A stretch of DNA of 64,000 nt, taken from an uncultured Methylocystaceae bacterium (lineage in GTDB: Bacteria > Pseudomonadota > Alphaproteobacteria > Rhizobiales > Beijerinckiaceae). The stretch covers positions 62,001-126,000 of the forward strand of contig CAIQCB010000033.1 in NCBI GenBank assembly GCA_903870245.1, in the 5' to 3' direction. Position numbers and translations under genes: made by a program. Positions 1-9,169 of this stretch are shown one piece after another (the stretch's first letter is position 1; each line of letters starts with the position of its first letter). The notes below the pieces were generated by a model. The model had not been told where the DNA came from, ran no database searches, and saw only the letters and a program-made list of their open reading frames with translations.

Positions 1-2
1 GA

Positions 3-941
3 TCAGCGGCAATTCAGGAATTTCGACGCCCTGCAGGCGTCGGCGGCCTGTTTTGCGGCGGCAATTTCTTCCGGTTTCATGCCCTTTTCGAGGTAGTCGC
101 GCAGCGCGCCGGCCTTTCGGTCGCCGTCGTTGGCGGCCAGCGTCGCCCACATATACCCCAGCCGGACGTTCTGCTCGACGCCCTGTCCGAAACCGTATTT
201 CACGCCAAGAAAACCCTGGGCGATGGCGCTTCCTTGCGCGGCCGCCTTCTGGAAGAGTCTGAAGGCTTCGACGTAGTTTTTCGCCACGCCTTTTCCCTCC
301 TCATACATCAGCGCAAGATCAACCTCTGCGCCCAAAACGCCCGCGTCAGCGGCCTTGCGATACCATTTCATAGCCTCCGTAAAATCCTGACCGACGCCTT
401 CGCCGGTTGCATATTTATGGCCAAGATTGAAGGCGCCGCGAGGGTCGCCCTGTTCTGCGGCCTTTCGATACAGCTTGACGGCCTCGGCTTCGTCTTTGGG
501 AATGCCTTCGCCTTTTGAATACATCAGGCCGAGATCGACTTGCGCGCCGGCAAGACCGGCGTCGGCGGCCAGTCGGTAGAATTTCGCCGCCTGGGCGTAA
601 TCGCGCAATACGCCCAGTCCGGTTGCGTAAAAATAACCGATGCTGAACTGGGCATGGGCGTCGCCCTGGTCCGCCGCCTTGCGGAAAAATACAAGAGCCT
701 GTTCATAGTCGCGCTTCAGGCCCCAGCCGTTTTCGAACATCAGGCCCGTGTAGTATTGCGCCCGGGCGTCGCCGTGTTCCGCCAGCGGCTTCAGTTCGCG
801 CAGGGCGATGGCGTAGTCACGATTATCGAAAGCCGAAATGCCGCGTTGCAGGTTGGGGGCGGTCGCAGCCATCGCCGCGCCGCTTACCGCGAGAGCGCAC
901 AGCGCCGAAACAAGGCACCGCGTCGACATTCCTAGAGCCAT
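3..941 (-). CDS. Secreted Sel1-repeat (SLR) protein
   Basis: This is a 312-residue protein with a cleavable-looking signal peptide: a short basic start, a hydrophobic stretch of about residues 10-22 and an AMA-AT cleavage site near residue 25. The rest is about six tandem Sel1-like repeats (roughly residues 55-270) with the usual pattern of A-x-A-Q-x-x-L-G-x-x-Y and G-x-G-V-x-x-D-x-x-x-A-x-x-W/Y-x-x-K-A-A. Such repeats form alpha-solenoids that bind partner proteins, so this is likely a periplasmic scaffold. The client is unknown. The ATG at 929 (MSTRCL) is an equally good start. The stop codon lies at the left edge of the window, so the gene is complete. No neighbour on the same strand hints at a pathway. 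Confidence 0.85.
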   Translation of the reverse strand: MALGMSTRCLVSALCALAVSGAAMAATAPNLQRGISAFDNRDYAIALRELKPLAEHGDARAQYYTGLMFENGWGLKRDYEQALVFFRKAADQGDAHAQFSIGYFYATGLGVLRDYAQAAKFYRLAADAGLAGAQVDLGLMYSKGEGIPKDEAEAVKLYRKAAEQGDPRGAFNLGHKYATGEGVGQDFTEAMKWYRKAADAGVLGAEVDLALMYEEGKGVAKNYVEAFRLFQKAAAQGSAIAQGFLGVKYGFGQGVEQNVRLGYMWATLAANDGDRKAGALRDYLEKGMKPEEIAAAKQAADACRASKFLNCR

Positions 942-999
942 TTTGCCCCCTTAAGTTTCTTGTGTGGCGAGGCGCGCTAACCGTAGACGAAGAACTCAG

Positions 1000-1737
1000 T
1001 CAATTCGGTTCCGGATCGCCCCTGGATGAAGTCGCAGTGCGCTGCTCGAATGGTTGTCGGAACACCGGAAACAGCGCCATCAGAACCAGTCCCAGCGAAA
1101 ACAGGCACCAGATCGCCGGCACTTCATTGACGTTGCCGGTCAGTCGCGCTGCGAGCAGGGGACCGAAAATCGCGTGAAAGAGCGTGAAACGCCAGGCGCC
1201 ATAGAGCAACGGCACGAGGAATGCGACAATCATGTAGGACGGGAAACCCCATTCCAGCCCAATCATGCGGTCGACCCCGACCATCAGCCCATTGTAGGGA
1301 ATGTTCCACGCCAAATGCCAGTTGCCGGAAACGGTGCAAAGCCCCGTGCCGCAGAGATTGACGGTGGGCTCGCAATGACCGGCCCAGGCGAATGGATAGA
1401 GCTGCAACAGCATAATCGCCGAGGAAATTCCGCAAGCCGTATAAACCGGAATTCGGGCGCGGGCGCGGATGGCGGGCGACACCAGTTCGAGAGAGAAGGC
1501 GTTGATGAAAAAGGGCTGGAAGACGATGTGCAGGATGGAGAGCAGCGTAACGGCCTGATTGATCGGATTATCGCACTGGTTGATGACCATATAGCCTGCA
1601 AATTGCAGAGCCTCCATCAGGGTAAACCAGGCGATGGCGACCGGAAAGGCCGTGGGCTCTCCCCGCCGAACAGTCACGACGGTCGCCACCACGCCTACAC
1701 CGACAATTGCTCCGGAAACTCCCGGTCCCCAACACAT
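1000..1737 (-). CDS. DUF5765-like integral membrane protein
   Basis: A 245-residue protein with about seven predicted membrane helices. It begins MCWGPGVS, followed by a hydrophobic helix and the segment FTLMEALQFAGY. The N-terminal MCWGP pattern, the early ME(A/L)LQ segment and the paired cysteines in the middle (NLCGTGLC) match what I recall of the DUF5765 family, whose function is unknown. Acidic and histidine residues inside helices could bind metal or cofactor, but this is not established. It is monocistronic and divergent from the ilv operon. Its start is supported by the family's MCWGP beginning. Confidence 0.7.
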   Translation of the reverse strand: MCWGPGVSGAIVGVGVVATVVTVRRGEPTAFPVAIAWFTLMEALQFAGYMVINQCDNPINQAVTLLSILHIVFQPFFINAFSLELVSPAIRARARIPVYTACGISSAIMLLQLYPFAWAGHCEPTVNLCGTGLCTVSGNWHLAWNIPYNGLMVGVDRMIGLEWGFPSYMIVAFLVPLLYGAWRFTLFHAIFGPLLAARLTGNVNEVPAIWCLFSLGLVLMALFPVFRQPFEQRTATSSRGDPEPN

Positions 1738-1857
1738 TGCCCACCCTCCCTCTCTATTTTGATCAGGATGCAGAGGTTAAGCAGCTTTTGCAACCGCTCC
1801 GGGCCGATGGGCGATCGTCGTTCCGGGTCCACCCGAGAGACGCTGCTGAAGAGACGC

Positions 1858-1886
1858 TTGATTCTCGGCGTCGCCTCCCGTAACCT
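1858..1886 (+). promoter_or_regulatory. Candidate sigma70-type promoter of the ilv leader
   Basis: TTGATT at 1858-1863 and TAACCT at 1881-1886 are separated by 17 bases, placing a transcript start near 1893. That is just upstream of the leader peptide at 1910 and the terminator at 1991-2011. The match is moderate, and no experimental start is known. A plus-strand promoter is needed somewhere in 1738-1990, because the terminator just ahead of ilvB can only act on plus-strand transcripts. Confidence 0.4.
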
Positions 1887-1909
1887 TCTCCGAAATAACG
1901 GGGTGCAAA

Positions 1910-1960
1910 ATGCGAGGCTTTCCCGTCGTATATGTGGCGCCGGGGACGTCGCGGGGCTAG
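1910..1960 (+). CDS. Putative ilv attenuator leader peptide (16 aa)
   Basis: ATG at 1910 opens a 16-codon frame, MRGFPVVYVAPGTSRG, ending with TAG at 1958-1960. A GGGG run just upstream could serve as a ribosome binding site. Codons 6, 7 and 9 are valine, one of the end products of the operon downstream. The last three codons (1949-1957) are exactly complementary to the loop side and 5' arm of the terminator at 1991-2005. This is the geometry expected for translation-coupled attenuation. No leucine or isoleucine codons are present, so if real the control would sense valine. Assignment is by architecture, not homology. Confidence 0.5.
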   Translation: MRGFPVVYVAPGTSRG

Positions 1961-2011
1961 CTCCGCGGACCGTGTCAGGCGCTTGAGCAGGGCCCCGCGA
2001 GGGCCTTTTTT
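1949..2011 (+). terminator. Transcription attenuator ahead of ilvB
   Basis: A terminator hairpin has arms GGCCC (1991-1995) and GGGCC (2001-2005), a CGCGA loop and six Ts (2006-2011), 35 bases before the ilvB start. The nine bases TCGCGGGGC at 1949-1957, inside the leader peptide, are a perfect reverse complement of GCCCCGCGA at 1992-2000. Pairing between them would prevent the terminator from forming. A second small hairpin (1951-1966) overlaps the leader stop codon and could act as a pause site. A ribosome stalled at the valine codons would leave 1949-1957 free (read-through). A ribosome reaching the stop would cover it (termination). Confidence 0.65.
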
Positions 2012-2046
2012 GTTGCCCGCCGTAAGCCGAAATGGAAGCTTAGACC

Positions 2047-3819
2047 ATGTCGAAGGAAATGACCGGCGCCGAAATGGTGGTTCAAGCCCTTGTCGATCAG
2101 GGCGTTGAAATCCTTTTTGGTTACCCGGGGGGCGCCGTACTGCCCATTTACGACGTTCTTTTCCATCAGGAGAAGGTGCATCACATCCTCGTCCGCCATG
2201 AGCAGGGCGCGGCCCACGCCGCCGAGGGCTATGCGCGCGCCTCCGGCAAACCCGGCGTGCTGCTCGTCACCTCGGGGCCGGGCGCCACCAATACGGTGAC
2301 CGGCCTGACAGACGCGCTGATGGACTCCATCCCGCTCGTTTGCATCACCGGCCAGGTGCCCACCCACCTTATTGGCTCGGACGCCTTCCAGGAATGCGAT
2401 ACGGTCGGCATCACCCGCCATTGCACCAAACATAATTATCTCGTCAAAAATGTCGCCGATCTGCCGCGCATTCTGCACGAGGCGTTTTATGTCGCGACCA
2501 GCGGTCGGCCCGGACCGGTGGTGATCGACATTCCCAAAGACGTTCAGTTCGCGCGCGGCGTTTACGCGCCGCCGGCCGGAGCCGGTCACAAGACCTATCA
2601 TCCGAAGCTGGACGCCGATATGGACGCGATCCGAACGGCGGTTCGGATGATGGCCTCGGCCAAGCGGCCGATTTTCTACACCGGCGGCGGCGTGATCAAC
2701 TCCGGTCCCGCCGCGTCGTCGTTGTTGCGCGAGCTTGTCAGTCTCACCGGTTTCCCGATCACCTCGACTCTGATGGGGCTTGGCGCCTATCCCGGCTCGG
2801 GTGAAAACTGGCTCGGCATGCTTGGCATGCACGGCACCTTCGAGGCCAACAACGCCATGCACGACTGCGATTTGATGATCGCCGTCGGCGCTCGTTTCGA
2901 CGATCGGATCACCGGCCGGCTCGACGCCTTCTCGCCGGGATCGAAAAAAATTCATATCGACATTGATCGCTCGTCCATCAACAAGAACGTCAAGGTCGAT
3001 TTGCCGATCGTCGGCGATTGCGGCCATGTTCTTGAGGCGCTTGTGCGGGTGTGGCGCGCAGAGGCGATGCACGCCGAAAAGCAACCGCTGGATCATTGGT
3101 GGGCGCAGATTGAGGAGTGGCGCGCACGCAAGTCGCTCGCTTACCGCCCCTCCGACAAGTCGATCAAGCCGCAATACGCCGTGCAACGGCTCTATGCTCT
3201 GACCCGCAATCACGATGTCTATATCACCACCGAGGTTGGCCAGCATCAGATGTGGGCCGCCCAGCATTTTCATTTCGATGAGCCAAACCGCTGGATGACA
3301 TCTGGTGGACTGGGCACGATGGGTTACGGACTGCCGGCGGCGATCGGAACGCAACTCGCGCATCCCAATGCGATGGTAATCGATATTGCTGGCGAAGCCT
3401 CAATTCTGATGAATATTCAGGAGATGTCGACAGCCATTCAATACAGGCTGCCGGTCAAGGTTTTCATCCTGAATAATGAATACATGGGTATGGTGCGTCA
3501 GTGGCAGGAGTTGCTGCACGGCGGACGCTACTCTCATAGCTATTCTGAAGCCTTGCCGGATTTCGTGAAGCTGGCCGAGGCTTTTGGCGCAAAGGGAATT
3601 CGCTGCGCCAACCCAGCGGCGCTCGACGCCGCAATTCAGGATATGCTGGACTACGATGGCCCGGTGATTTTCGATTGCGTTGTCGACAAGGTTGAAAACT
3701 GCTTCCCAATGATCCCGTCCGGCAAGGCGCATAACGACATGCTCCTCGCTGACCTTTCCGACGACGCCGGTCTGGAGATCGGATCGATTATCGACGAAAA
3801 GGGCAAGATGCTCGTTTAG
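2047..3819 (+). CDS. ilvB: Acetolactate synthase, large (catalytic) subunit
   Basis: A 590-residue thiamine diphosphate enzyme that condenses two pyruvates, or pyruvate with 2-oxobutyrate, in the first common step of valine, leucine and isoleucine synthesis. The N-terminal ThDP domain carries the catalytic glutamate in RHEQGAAHAAEGYARA (about residue 48). The central FAD/regulatory domain follows, then the C-terminal ThDP/Mg domain with LNNEYMGMVRQW. The usual metal-binding GDG/GDA motif reads GEA here (Glu450), a conservative change that may be normal for the clade. The small subunit follows after 38 bases, and ilvC lies further downstream. Expression is probably controlled by the attenuator at 1949-2011. 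Full length for the family. Confidence 0.95.
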   Translation: MSKEMTGAEMVVQALVDQGVEILFGYPGGAVLPIYDVLFHQEKVHHILVRHEQGAAHAAEGYARASGKPGVLLVTSGPGATNTVTGLTDALMDSIPLVCITGQVPTHLIGSDAFQECDTVGITRHCTKHNYLVKNVADLPRILHEAFYVATSGRPGPVVIDIPKDVQFARGVYAPPAGAGHKTYHPKLDADMDAIRTAVRMMASAKRPIFYTGGGVINSGPAASSLLRELVSLTGFPITSTLMGLGAYPGSGENWLGMLGMHGTFEANNAMHDCDLMIAVGARFDDRITGRLDAFSPGSKKIHIDIDRSSINKNVKVDLPIVGDCGHVLEALVRVWRAEAMHAEKQPLDHWWAQIEEWRARKSLAYRPSDKSIKPQYAVQRLYALTRNHDVYITTEVGQHQMWAAQHFHFDEPNRWMTSGGLGTMGYGLPAAIGTQLAHPNAMVIDIAGEASILMNIQEMSTAIQYRLPVKVFILNNEYMGMVRQWQELLHGGRYSHSYSEALPDFVKLAEAFGAKGIRCANPAALDAAIQDMLDYDGPVIFDCVVDKVENCFPMIPSGKAHNDMLLADLSDDAGLEIGSIIDEKGKMLV

Positions 3820-3857
3820 CCGCGCTGTATAGCCCGTGCTGACAATGAAGGATAAGA

Positions 3858-4409
3858 ATGAACGCTCCCGCTTCTCCGCCTTCGCCCTATTCCTCGGCGA
3901 CCCATAATGCGAAGATCGAGTCGCATACGCTATCCGTGCTTGTCGATAACGAGCCGGGCGTACTGGCGCGCGTCGTCGGCCTGTTTTCCGGTCGCGGTTA
4001 TAATATCGAAAGTCTCACGGTCGCAGAGGTTGCCCACGCCGAACATCTCTCGCGCATCACCATCGTCACCTCAGGCGCGCCCGAGACCATCGATCAAATC
4101 CATCATCAGCTCGAACGTCTCGTGCCGGTGCGTCAGGTAACCGACCTCAGTGTTTCGAAACGCTCGCTCGAACGCGAACTGGCCATGATCAAGGTGCGTG
4201 GGCGCGGCGAGAACCGCAGTGACGCCTTGCAGGTCGCGGAAGCTTTTCGTGCGCGCGTGGTGGACGCGACGACCGAGAGCTTCATTTTCGAACTGACGGG
4301 AAAGCCCTCCAAGATCGACGAATTTGTCGATCTGATGCGTCCGATCGGGTTGGTCGAGGTGTCCCGCACCGGGGTCGCGGCGATCTCGCGTGGGCCGGAG
4401 CCGATCTGA
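3858..4409 (+). CDS. ilvN: Acetolactate synthase, small regulatory subunit
   Basis: A 183-residue protein with an N-terminal ACT domain (about residues 20-95; HTLSVLVDNEPGVLARVVGLF, then GYNIESLTV) and the C-terminal domain typical of IlvH/IlvN. The ACT domain binds valine at the dimer interface and gives feedback inhibition of the catalytic subunit encoded just upstream. The gene is 38 bases downstream of ilvB and about 120 bases upstream of ilvC, consistent with one operon. The ATG at 3858 has an AAGGATAAGA ribosome binding sequence in front. No anomaly is seen. Either ilvH or ilvN naming would be acceptable. Confidence 0.95.
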   Translation: MNAPASPPSPYSSATHNAKIESHTLSVLVDNEPGVLARVVGLFSGRGYNIESLTVAEVAHAEHLSRITIVTSGAPETIDQIHHQLERLVPVRQVTDLSVSKRSLERELAMIKVRGRGENRSDALQVAEAFRARVVDATTESFIFELTGKPSKIDEFVDLMRPIGLVEVSRTGVAAISRGPEPI

Positions 4410-4474
4410 AGCGCAAGGTTTTTGACCTTCGCGGCGCTGCAAAGTAGAAGAAGCCCCGCAATCAAAATTCTTAG

Positions 4475-5551
<1,077 letters not shown>

Positions 5552-5574
5552 GCTGCGGGCGTTTTTTTGCGCTG

Positions 5575-5609
5575 GCGTCTCCGGTTTAACGCCGGAGACG
5601 CTTTTATTT
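5575..5609 (+). terminator. Rho-independent terminator after ilvC
   Basis: A 10-bp GC-rich stem, GCGTCTCCGG (5575-5584) with CCGGAGACGC (5592-5601), has a 7-base loop and is followed by a T-rich tract (TTTTATTT). It lies 24 bases after the ilvC stop and separates the ilv operon from the phzF-like gene. Confidence 0.85.
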
Positions 5610-5680
5610 AAGGGGCATTTTCGGAAAGCGTAGATTTTCTGCCATAGTGGCGTTCCCGCTTCATCCGGATATGTTCCTCT

Positions 5681-6592
5681 GTGTCCCGTTCGTTGAAATT
5701 TCATCTGCTTGATGTTTTCGCCGACCGGCCCTTTCGCGGCAATCCGCTGGCTGTCGTCGAAAATGCCGACGTCCTCGCGCCCGCCGAGATGCAGGCGATC
5801 GCCCGCGAGTTTAATTTAAGCGAGACGATTTTTCTTTTCGAACCGCGCAACCCGGCTCATGCGTCGCGCGCCCGTATTTTCACGCCCCGACGGGAGTTGG
5901 CTTTTGCCGGCCATCCGACGGTCGGCGCTATTGCGCTGATCGCGCAAACGCGCGGGCGTGACATGCTGCAGCGCAGCGGCTTGACGATGACCATGGAGAG
6001 CGAGGTTGGCGTGCTGCGCTGTGAAGCGCGTCTCGCAGGAAACTCTCTTGTCTATGCTCAGGTCGCGTTGCCCGCGCCGCCCCGATCGCCGCGCGCCGCG
6101 CCCTCCGTCGCTGCGCTGGCCGCCGCGCTCTGTCTGCCCGAGGCGGAGATTGGATTCGGCGCCCATCGGCCAAGCGTCTTCGACGCCGGCGTCCCCTTCC
6201 TTTTTGCGCCGGTGAAGTCCCGCGCGGCGCTGGAAAGCGCAAAACCCGATCCGGCGCTCTTTTCCCTCGCGTTGCGCGAGGTAATTGGCGTTTATCTCTA
6301 CACCCTGGAGACAATTGAACCCACGAGCGCCATTCATGCCCGCATGCTGGCGCATGATCTTGGTTTTGACGAGGACCCAGCGACAGGTTCTGCGGCGGCG
6401 GCCTTCGCCGGCGTTGCGATGGCTTTCGAGCGCCCCGAGGAGGGCGAACACGAAATCCATATCGAGCAGGGGGACGCAATGGGACGTCCGTCGCGCATCA
6501 CATTGTTTATGTCGATCGAAAATAACGAACTCGCAGATGTCGCCATCGGCGGCCTGGTGCGTCCCTGGGGCGAGGGAGTCCTGCGCTTATGA
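5681..6592 (+). CDS. PhzF family isomerase/epimerase-like protein
   Basis: A 303-residue member of the PhzF (diaminopimelate-epimerase fold) family. Diagnostic segments are the N-terminal D-V-F-x-x-x-P-F-R-G-N-P-L-A-V-V, the catalytic glutamate in FNLSETIFL (about residue 46), FAGHPTVGA and, near the C terminus, DPATGSAA. Outside phenazine producers, the substrate of these enzymes is generally unknown, and no phenazine genes are present here. The GTG start at 5681 is preferred because it gives the family-standard start. The stop overlaps the next gene by four bases (ATGA), so it is translationally coupled to the Nudix gene. Confidence 0.88.
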   Translation: MSRSLKFHLLDVFADRPFRGNPLAVVENADVLAPAEMQAIAREFNLSETIFLFEPRNPAHASRARIFTPRRELAFAGHPTVGAIALIAQTRGRDMLQRSGLTMTMESEVGVLRCEARLAGNSLVYAQVALPAPPRSPRAAPSVAALAAALCLPEAEIGFGAHRPSVFDAGVPFLFAPVKSRAALESAKPDPALFSLALREVIGVYLYTLETIEPTSAIHARMLAHDLGFDEDPATGSAAAAFAGVAMAFERPEEGEHEIHIEQGDAMGRPSRITLFMSIENNELADVAIGGLVRPWGEGVLRL

Positions 6593-7320
6593 GCGAGATC
6601 CCGCGCATTTTCGATGTTGATCGTCTTATCTGTCGTCGCGTCGATTATGCATGGCCGTATGAACGCGACAACGCTCTTGCTATCCGCAGCCACTGGACGA
6701 CCCGTTCGCATCAGACGCCATCAATTTACGATGGCCGCGTTTTGCTCGCCAACCGTTTCGAAACCAAAAGCGATGACCTCGGCTCATTCCTGCTGTTAGA
6801 GGTTTTCGAGACCAGTTTTTCCGCCTTTCTGGCGTGGCGCGAGACCGGCTGGCCGGACAGATCGGTCTATAACTGCTTTTCGATGCCGGCGGTTCGATCC
6901 TGCGACGGCGGCTTTCTGGTGGGCGAAATGACCACGGATCATTCCGTCGCGGGCGCGTTGTATTTTCCTTGCGGCACGCCGGACCCCTCGGATCTGGATC
7001 GGGATGGCGGCGTCGATCTGTTGGCCAGTCTGACGCGCGAACTGGCCGAGGAAACCGGTCTCGACGCCGGGAGGGGCACGCTTGCGCCGCACTGGACAAT
7101 TGTTGTCGATGGTCAAAGGATCGCCTGTGTCCGAACCATCCACTGGCCTGAGCCGTCGGCGTCTCTTGTGGCCGAGGCCCGGGAGCGTATCGCCGCGCAG
7201 AAGCAGCCCGAACTGGCGGAAGTCCATATATTCGCGACGCCGTCCGAGCTTTCCGATCTCCGTCTTCCACAGTATATGACGGCTTTCCTCAGCCGCGCCT
7301 TTGGTTGCGTCAAGGGATGA
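6589..7320 (+). CDS. Nudix-type hydrolase
   Basis: A 243-residue protein with a recognisable Nudix helix around residues 143-160 containing RELAEETGL, which fits the R-E-U-x-E-E-x-G-U core that binds divalent metal. The first Glu of the full Nudix box (G-x5-E-x7) is replaced by a hydrophobic residue in the spacing I read, so activity is likely but not certain. Substrates are usually nucleoside diphosphates linked to other groups; none can be assigned. It overlaps the upstream phzF-like gene (ATGA) and the downstream aroKB start, so the three are probably co-transcribed. Confidence 0.75.
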   Translation: MSEIPRIFDVDRLICRRVDYAWPYERDNALAIRSHWTTRSHQTPSIYDGRVLLANRFETKSDDLGSFLLLEVFETSFSAFLAWRETGWPDRSVYNCFSMPAVRSCDGGFLVGEMTTDHSVAGALYFPCGTPDPSDLDRDGGVDLLASLTRELAEETGLDAGRGTLAPHWTIVVDGQRIACVRTIHWPEPSASLVAEARERIAAQKQPELAEVHIFATPSELSDLRLPQYMTAFLSRAFGCVKG

Positions 7321-9164
7321 ATTTCTCGCCATCCCCGTGTAGATTGCCCATTATGTCTCGTCTGAACACAACAGGATCTGTCGAAACCGCGATCCCATCG
7401 ACAGATACGCGAGTCTCAGCCATTCTTGATGGTCTGAACGGCCGTTCGATCGTTTTTGTCGGCATGATGGGATCGGGAAAAAGCGCTATCGGCCATCGTC
7501 TGGCGGCGCGACTGGGGTTGCCCTTCGTTGACGCCGACGCTGAAATCGTCGCCGCAGCCGCCGGTCTGACGATCCCGGAGATTTTCGCCAGATACGGCGA
7601 GAGCTATTTTCGCGATGGCGAACGCCGCGTCATCATGCGATTGCTTAATGGCGGGCAAGTGGTGCTCGCCACGGGCGGCGGCGCCTTCATGGATCCTCGC
7701 ACCCGCGCGCGGATTGCGGAACAGGGAGTCTCGATCTGGCTCGACGCCGATCTCAAGACCCTGTTGAAACGTGTGCGACGCAAAAACGACCGACCGCTGC
7801 TTCATACTGCGGATCCTGAGGCGACGCTGCGAAAGCTGCTCGACATTCGCACGCCAGTTTATTCAATGGCCGACATTCGGGTTCCATCGCACGACGCCCC
7901 GCAGGAAGTCATGGTCGACGAGACGATGGATGCGCTGGCGCTCGGGCTCGCCGGTCTGGATCAAACGCGTCGCTCGGCGCGGGAACAGGAATTCGCAAAA
8001 GTCATGTCGCATCTTCACCCACATCGCGGAGCAATGGAAACAGACGCTGGCCATCGTGAGAACGTTCGCGTTGAGTTGGCCGGTCGCGCCTATGACATTG
8101 TCATCGGCGCGAATCTTGTCGCCGAGGCTGGCGCGCGCATCGCGGCGATGGCTCCGGGGGCGGCTTGCGCCATCGTCACCGATGAAAATGTCGCTCGTCT
8201 TCATTTGCCGGCGCTTCAGGAGAGCCTCTCCACAGCCGGCGTCAGACATACGACTATCGTCGTAAAGCCAGGCGAGACGTCGAAGTCCCTTGGCGTCTTC
8301 GGACGCGTTTGCGACGAGGCGCTGGCGGCGAAGATCGAGCGGCGGGATATTGTTGTCGCTTTTGGCGGCGGCGTCGTTGGCGATCTGGCGGGCTATGTCG
8401 CGTCAAGCCTTCGGCGCGGATCGCGCTTCATTCAAATTCCGACGACCCTGCTATCGCAAGTCGACTCCTCTGTCGGTGGTAAGACGGGGATCAACTCCGC
8501 GCACGGCAAGAATTTGATCGGAGCCTTTTACCAGCCGGCGCTGGTGCTTGCCGATGTCGACGTGCTGAAAACCCTTCCGATCCGAGAATTTCGCGCCGGT
8601 TACGCTGAGGTGGTCAAATACGGCGTGATCGGCCACAAACGTTTCTTCGAATGGCTTGAGGCCGACGCCGAAGCCGTTTTCAACAGTCGCGCCGAACAGA
8701 TCTGCGCCGTCGCCGTGAGTTGTGAAAGCAAGGCGGCGATTGTCGCTCGGGACGAAACCGAACAGGGCGATCGCGCCCTTCTCAATCTTGGTCATACCTT
8801 TGGCCACGCCTTCGAATATCTGGCGCAATACGATGGCGCGCGACTGGTGCATGGCGAGGGGGTGGCGATCGGCATGGTCTGCGCCGCGCGTTTCTCCGCG
8901 CGTCTGGGACTTTGTTCAGGGGATGACGCGGACCGGCTGGAGAGCCATCTCGCCTGCGTTGGCTTGCCAACGAAAATCTCCGATATTCCCGGCTGGCGCG
9001 ACGATGCGCAGTCCATACTGGACGCGATGTATCAGGACAAAAAAGTCGAGGGCGGCGCGCTGACGTTCATTCTGATCCGGGGCATTGGCGAGGCCTTCGT
9101 CGCAAAGGGCGTGGACGCACAGGATGTGCGCGCCTTTCTCGAAGACGAACTGAGGCGAGAGTAA
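7317..9164 (+). CDS. aroKB: Fused shikimate kinase / 3-dehydroquinate synthase
   Basis: A single open frame of about 615 residues encodes two shikimate-pathway enzymes. The N-terminal kinase (about residues 35-215) has the P-loop GMMGSGKSAIG, the DADAEI segment, GGGA and the RPLL lid. The C-terminal synthase (about residues 245-610) has the NAD-binding GGGVVGDLAGYVAS segment and the metal site around the E-V-V-K-Y-G-V-I, H-T-F-G-H and HGEGVAIG segments. They perform non-adjacent steps (step 5 and step 2). Many alphaproteobacteria have adjacent aroK and aroB; here no stop separates them. I chose ATG 7317 (ATGA overlap with the Nudix stop). ATGs at 7305 and 7353 are alternatives. Confidence 0.93.
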   Translation: MNFSPSPCRLPIMSRLNTTGSVETAIPSTDTRVSAILDGLNGRSIVFVGMMGSGKSAIGHRLAARLGLPFVDADAEIVAAAAGLTIPEIFARYGESYFRDGERRVIMRLLNGGQVVLATGGGAFMDPRTRARIAEQGVSIWLDADLKTLLKRVRRKNDRPLLHTADPEATLRKLLDIRTPVYSMADIRVPSHDAPQEVMVDETMDALALGLAGLDQTRRSAREQEFAKVMSHLHPHRGAMETDAGHRENVRVELAGRAYDIVIGANLVAEAGARIAAMAPGAACAIVTDENVARLHLPALQESLSTAGVRHTTIVVKPGETSKSLGVFGRVCDEALAAKIERRDIVVAFGGGVVGDLAGYVASSLRRGSRFIQIPTTLLSQVDSSVGGKTGINSAHGKNLIGAFYQPALVLADVDVLKTLPIREFRAGYAEVVKYGVIGHKRFFEWLEADAEAVFNSRAEQICAVAVSCESKAAIVARDETEQGDRALLNLGHTFGHAFEYLAQYDGARLVHGEGVAIGMVCAARFSARLGLCSGDDADRLESHLACVGLPTKISDIPGWRDDAQSILDAMYQDKKVEGGALTFILIRGIGEAFVAKGVDAQDVRAFLEDELRRE

Positions 9165-9169
9165 CCAGC

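Noticed and set aside
1054-1986. 310-codon open frame on the plus strand opposite the DUF5765 gene
   Set aside because: It is antisense to a clear membrane-protein gene, has low-complexity polar composition and runs into the ilv leader; GC-rich shadow frame.
1975-3363. 462-codon frame opposite ilvB
   Set aside because: Antisense to a certain gene, with no recognisable motifs; a codon-bias artefact.
5681-9164. Phenazine biosynthesis cluster because of a PhzF homologue
   Set aside because: No other phz genes are nearby; neighbours are Nudix and shikimate-pathway genes.
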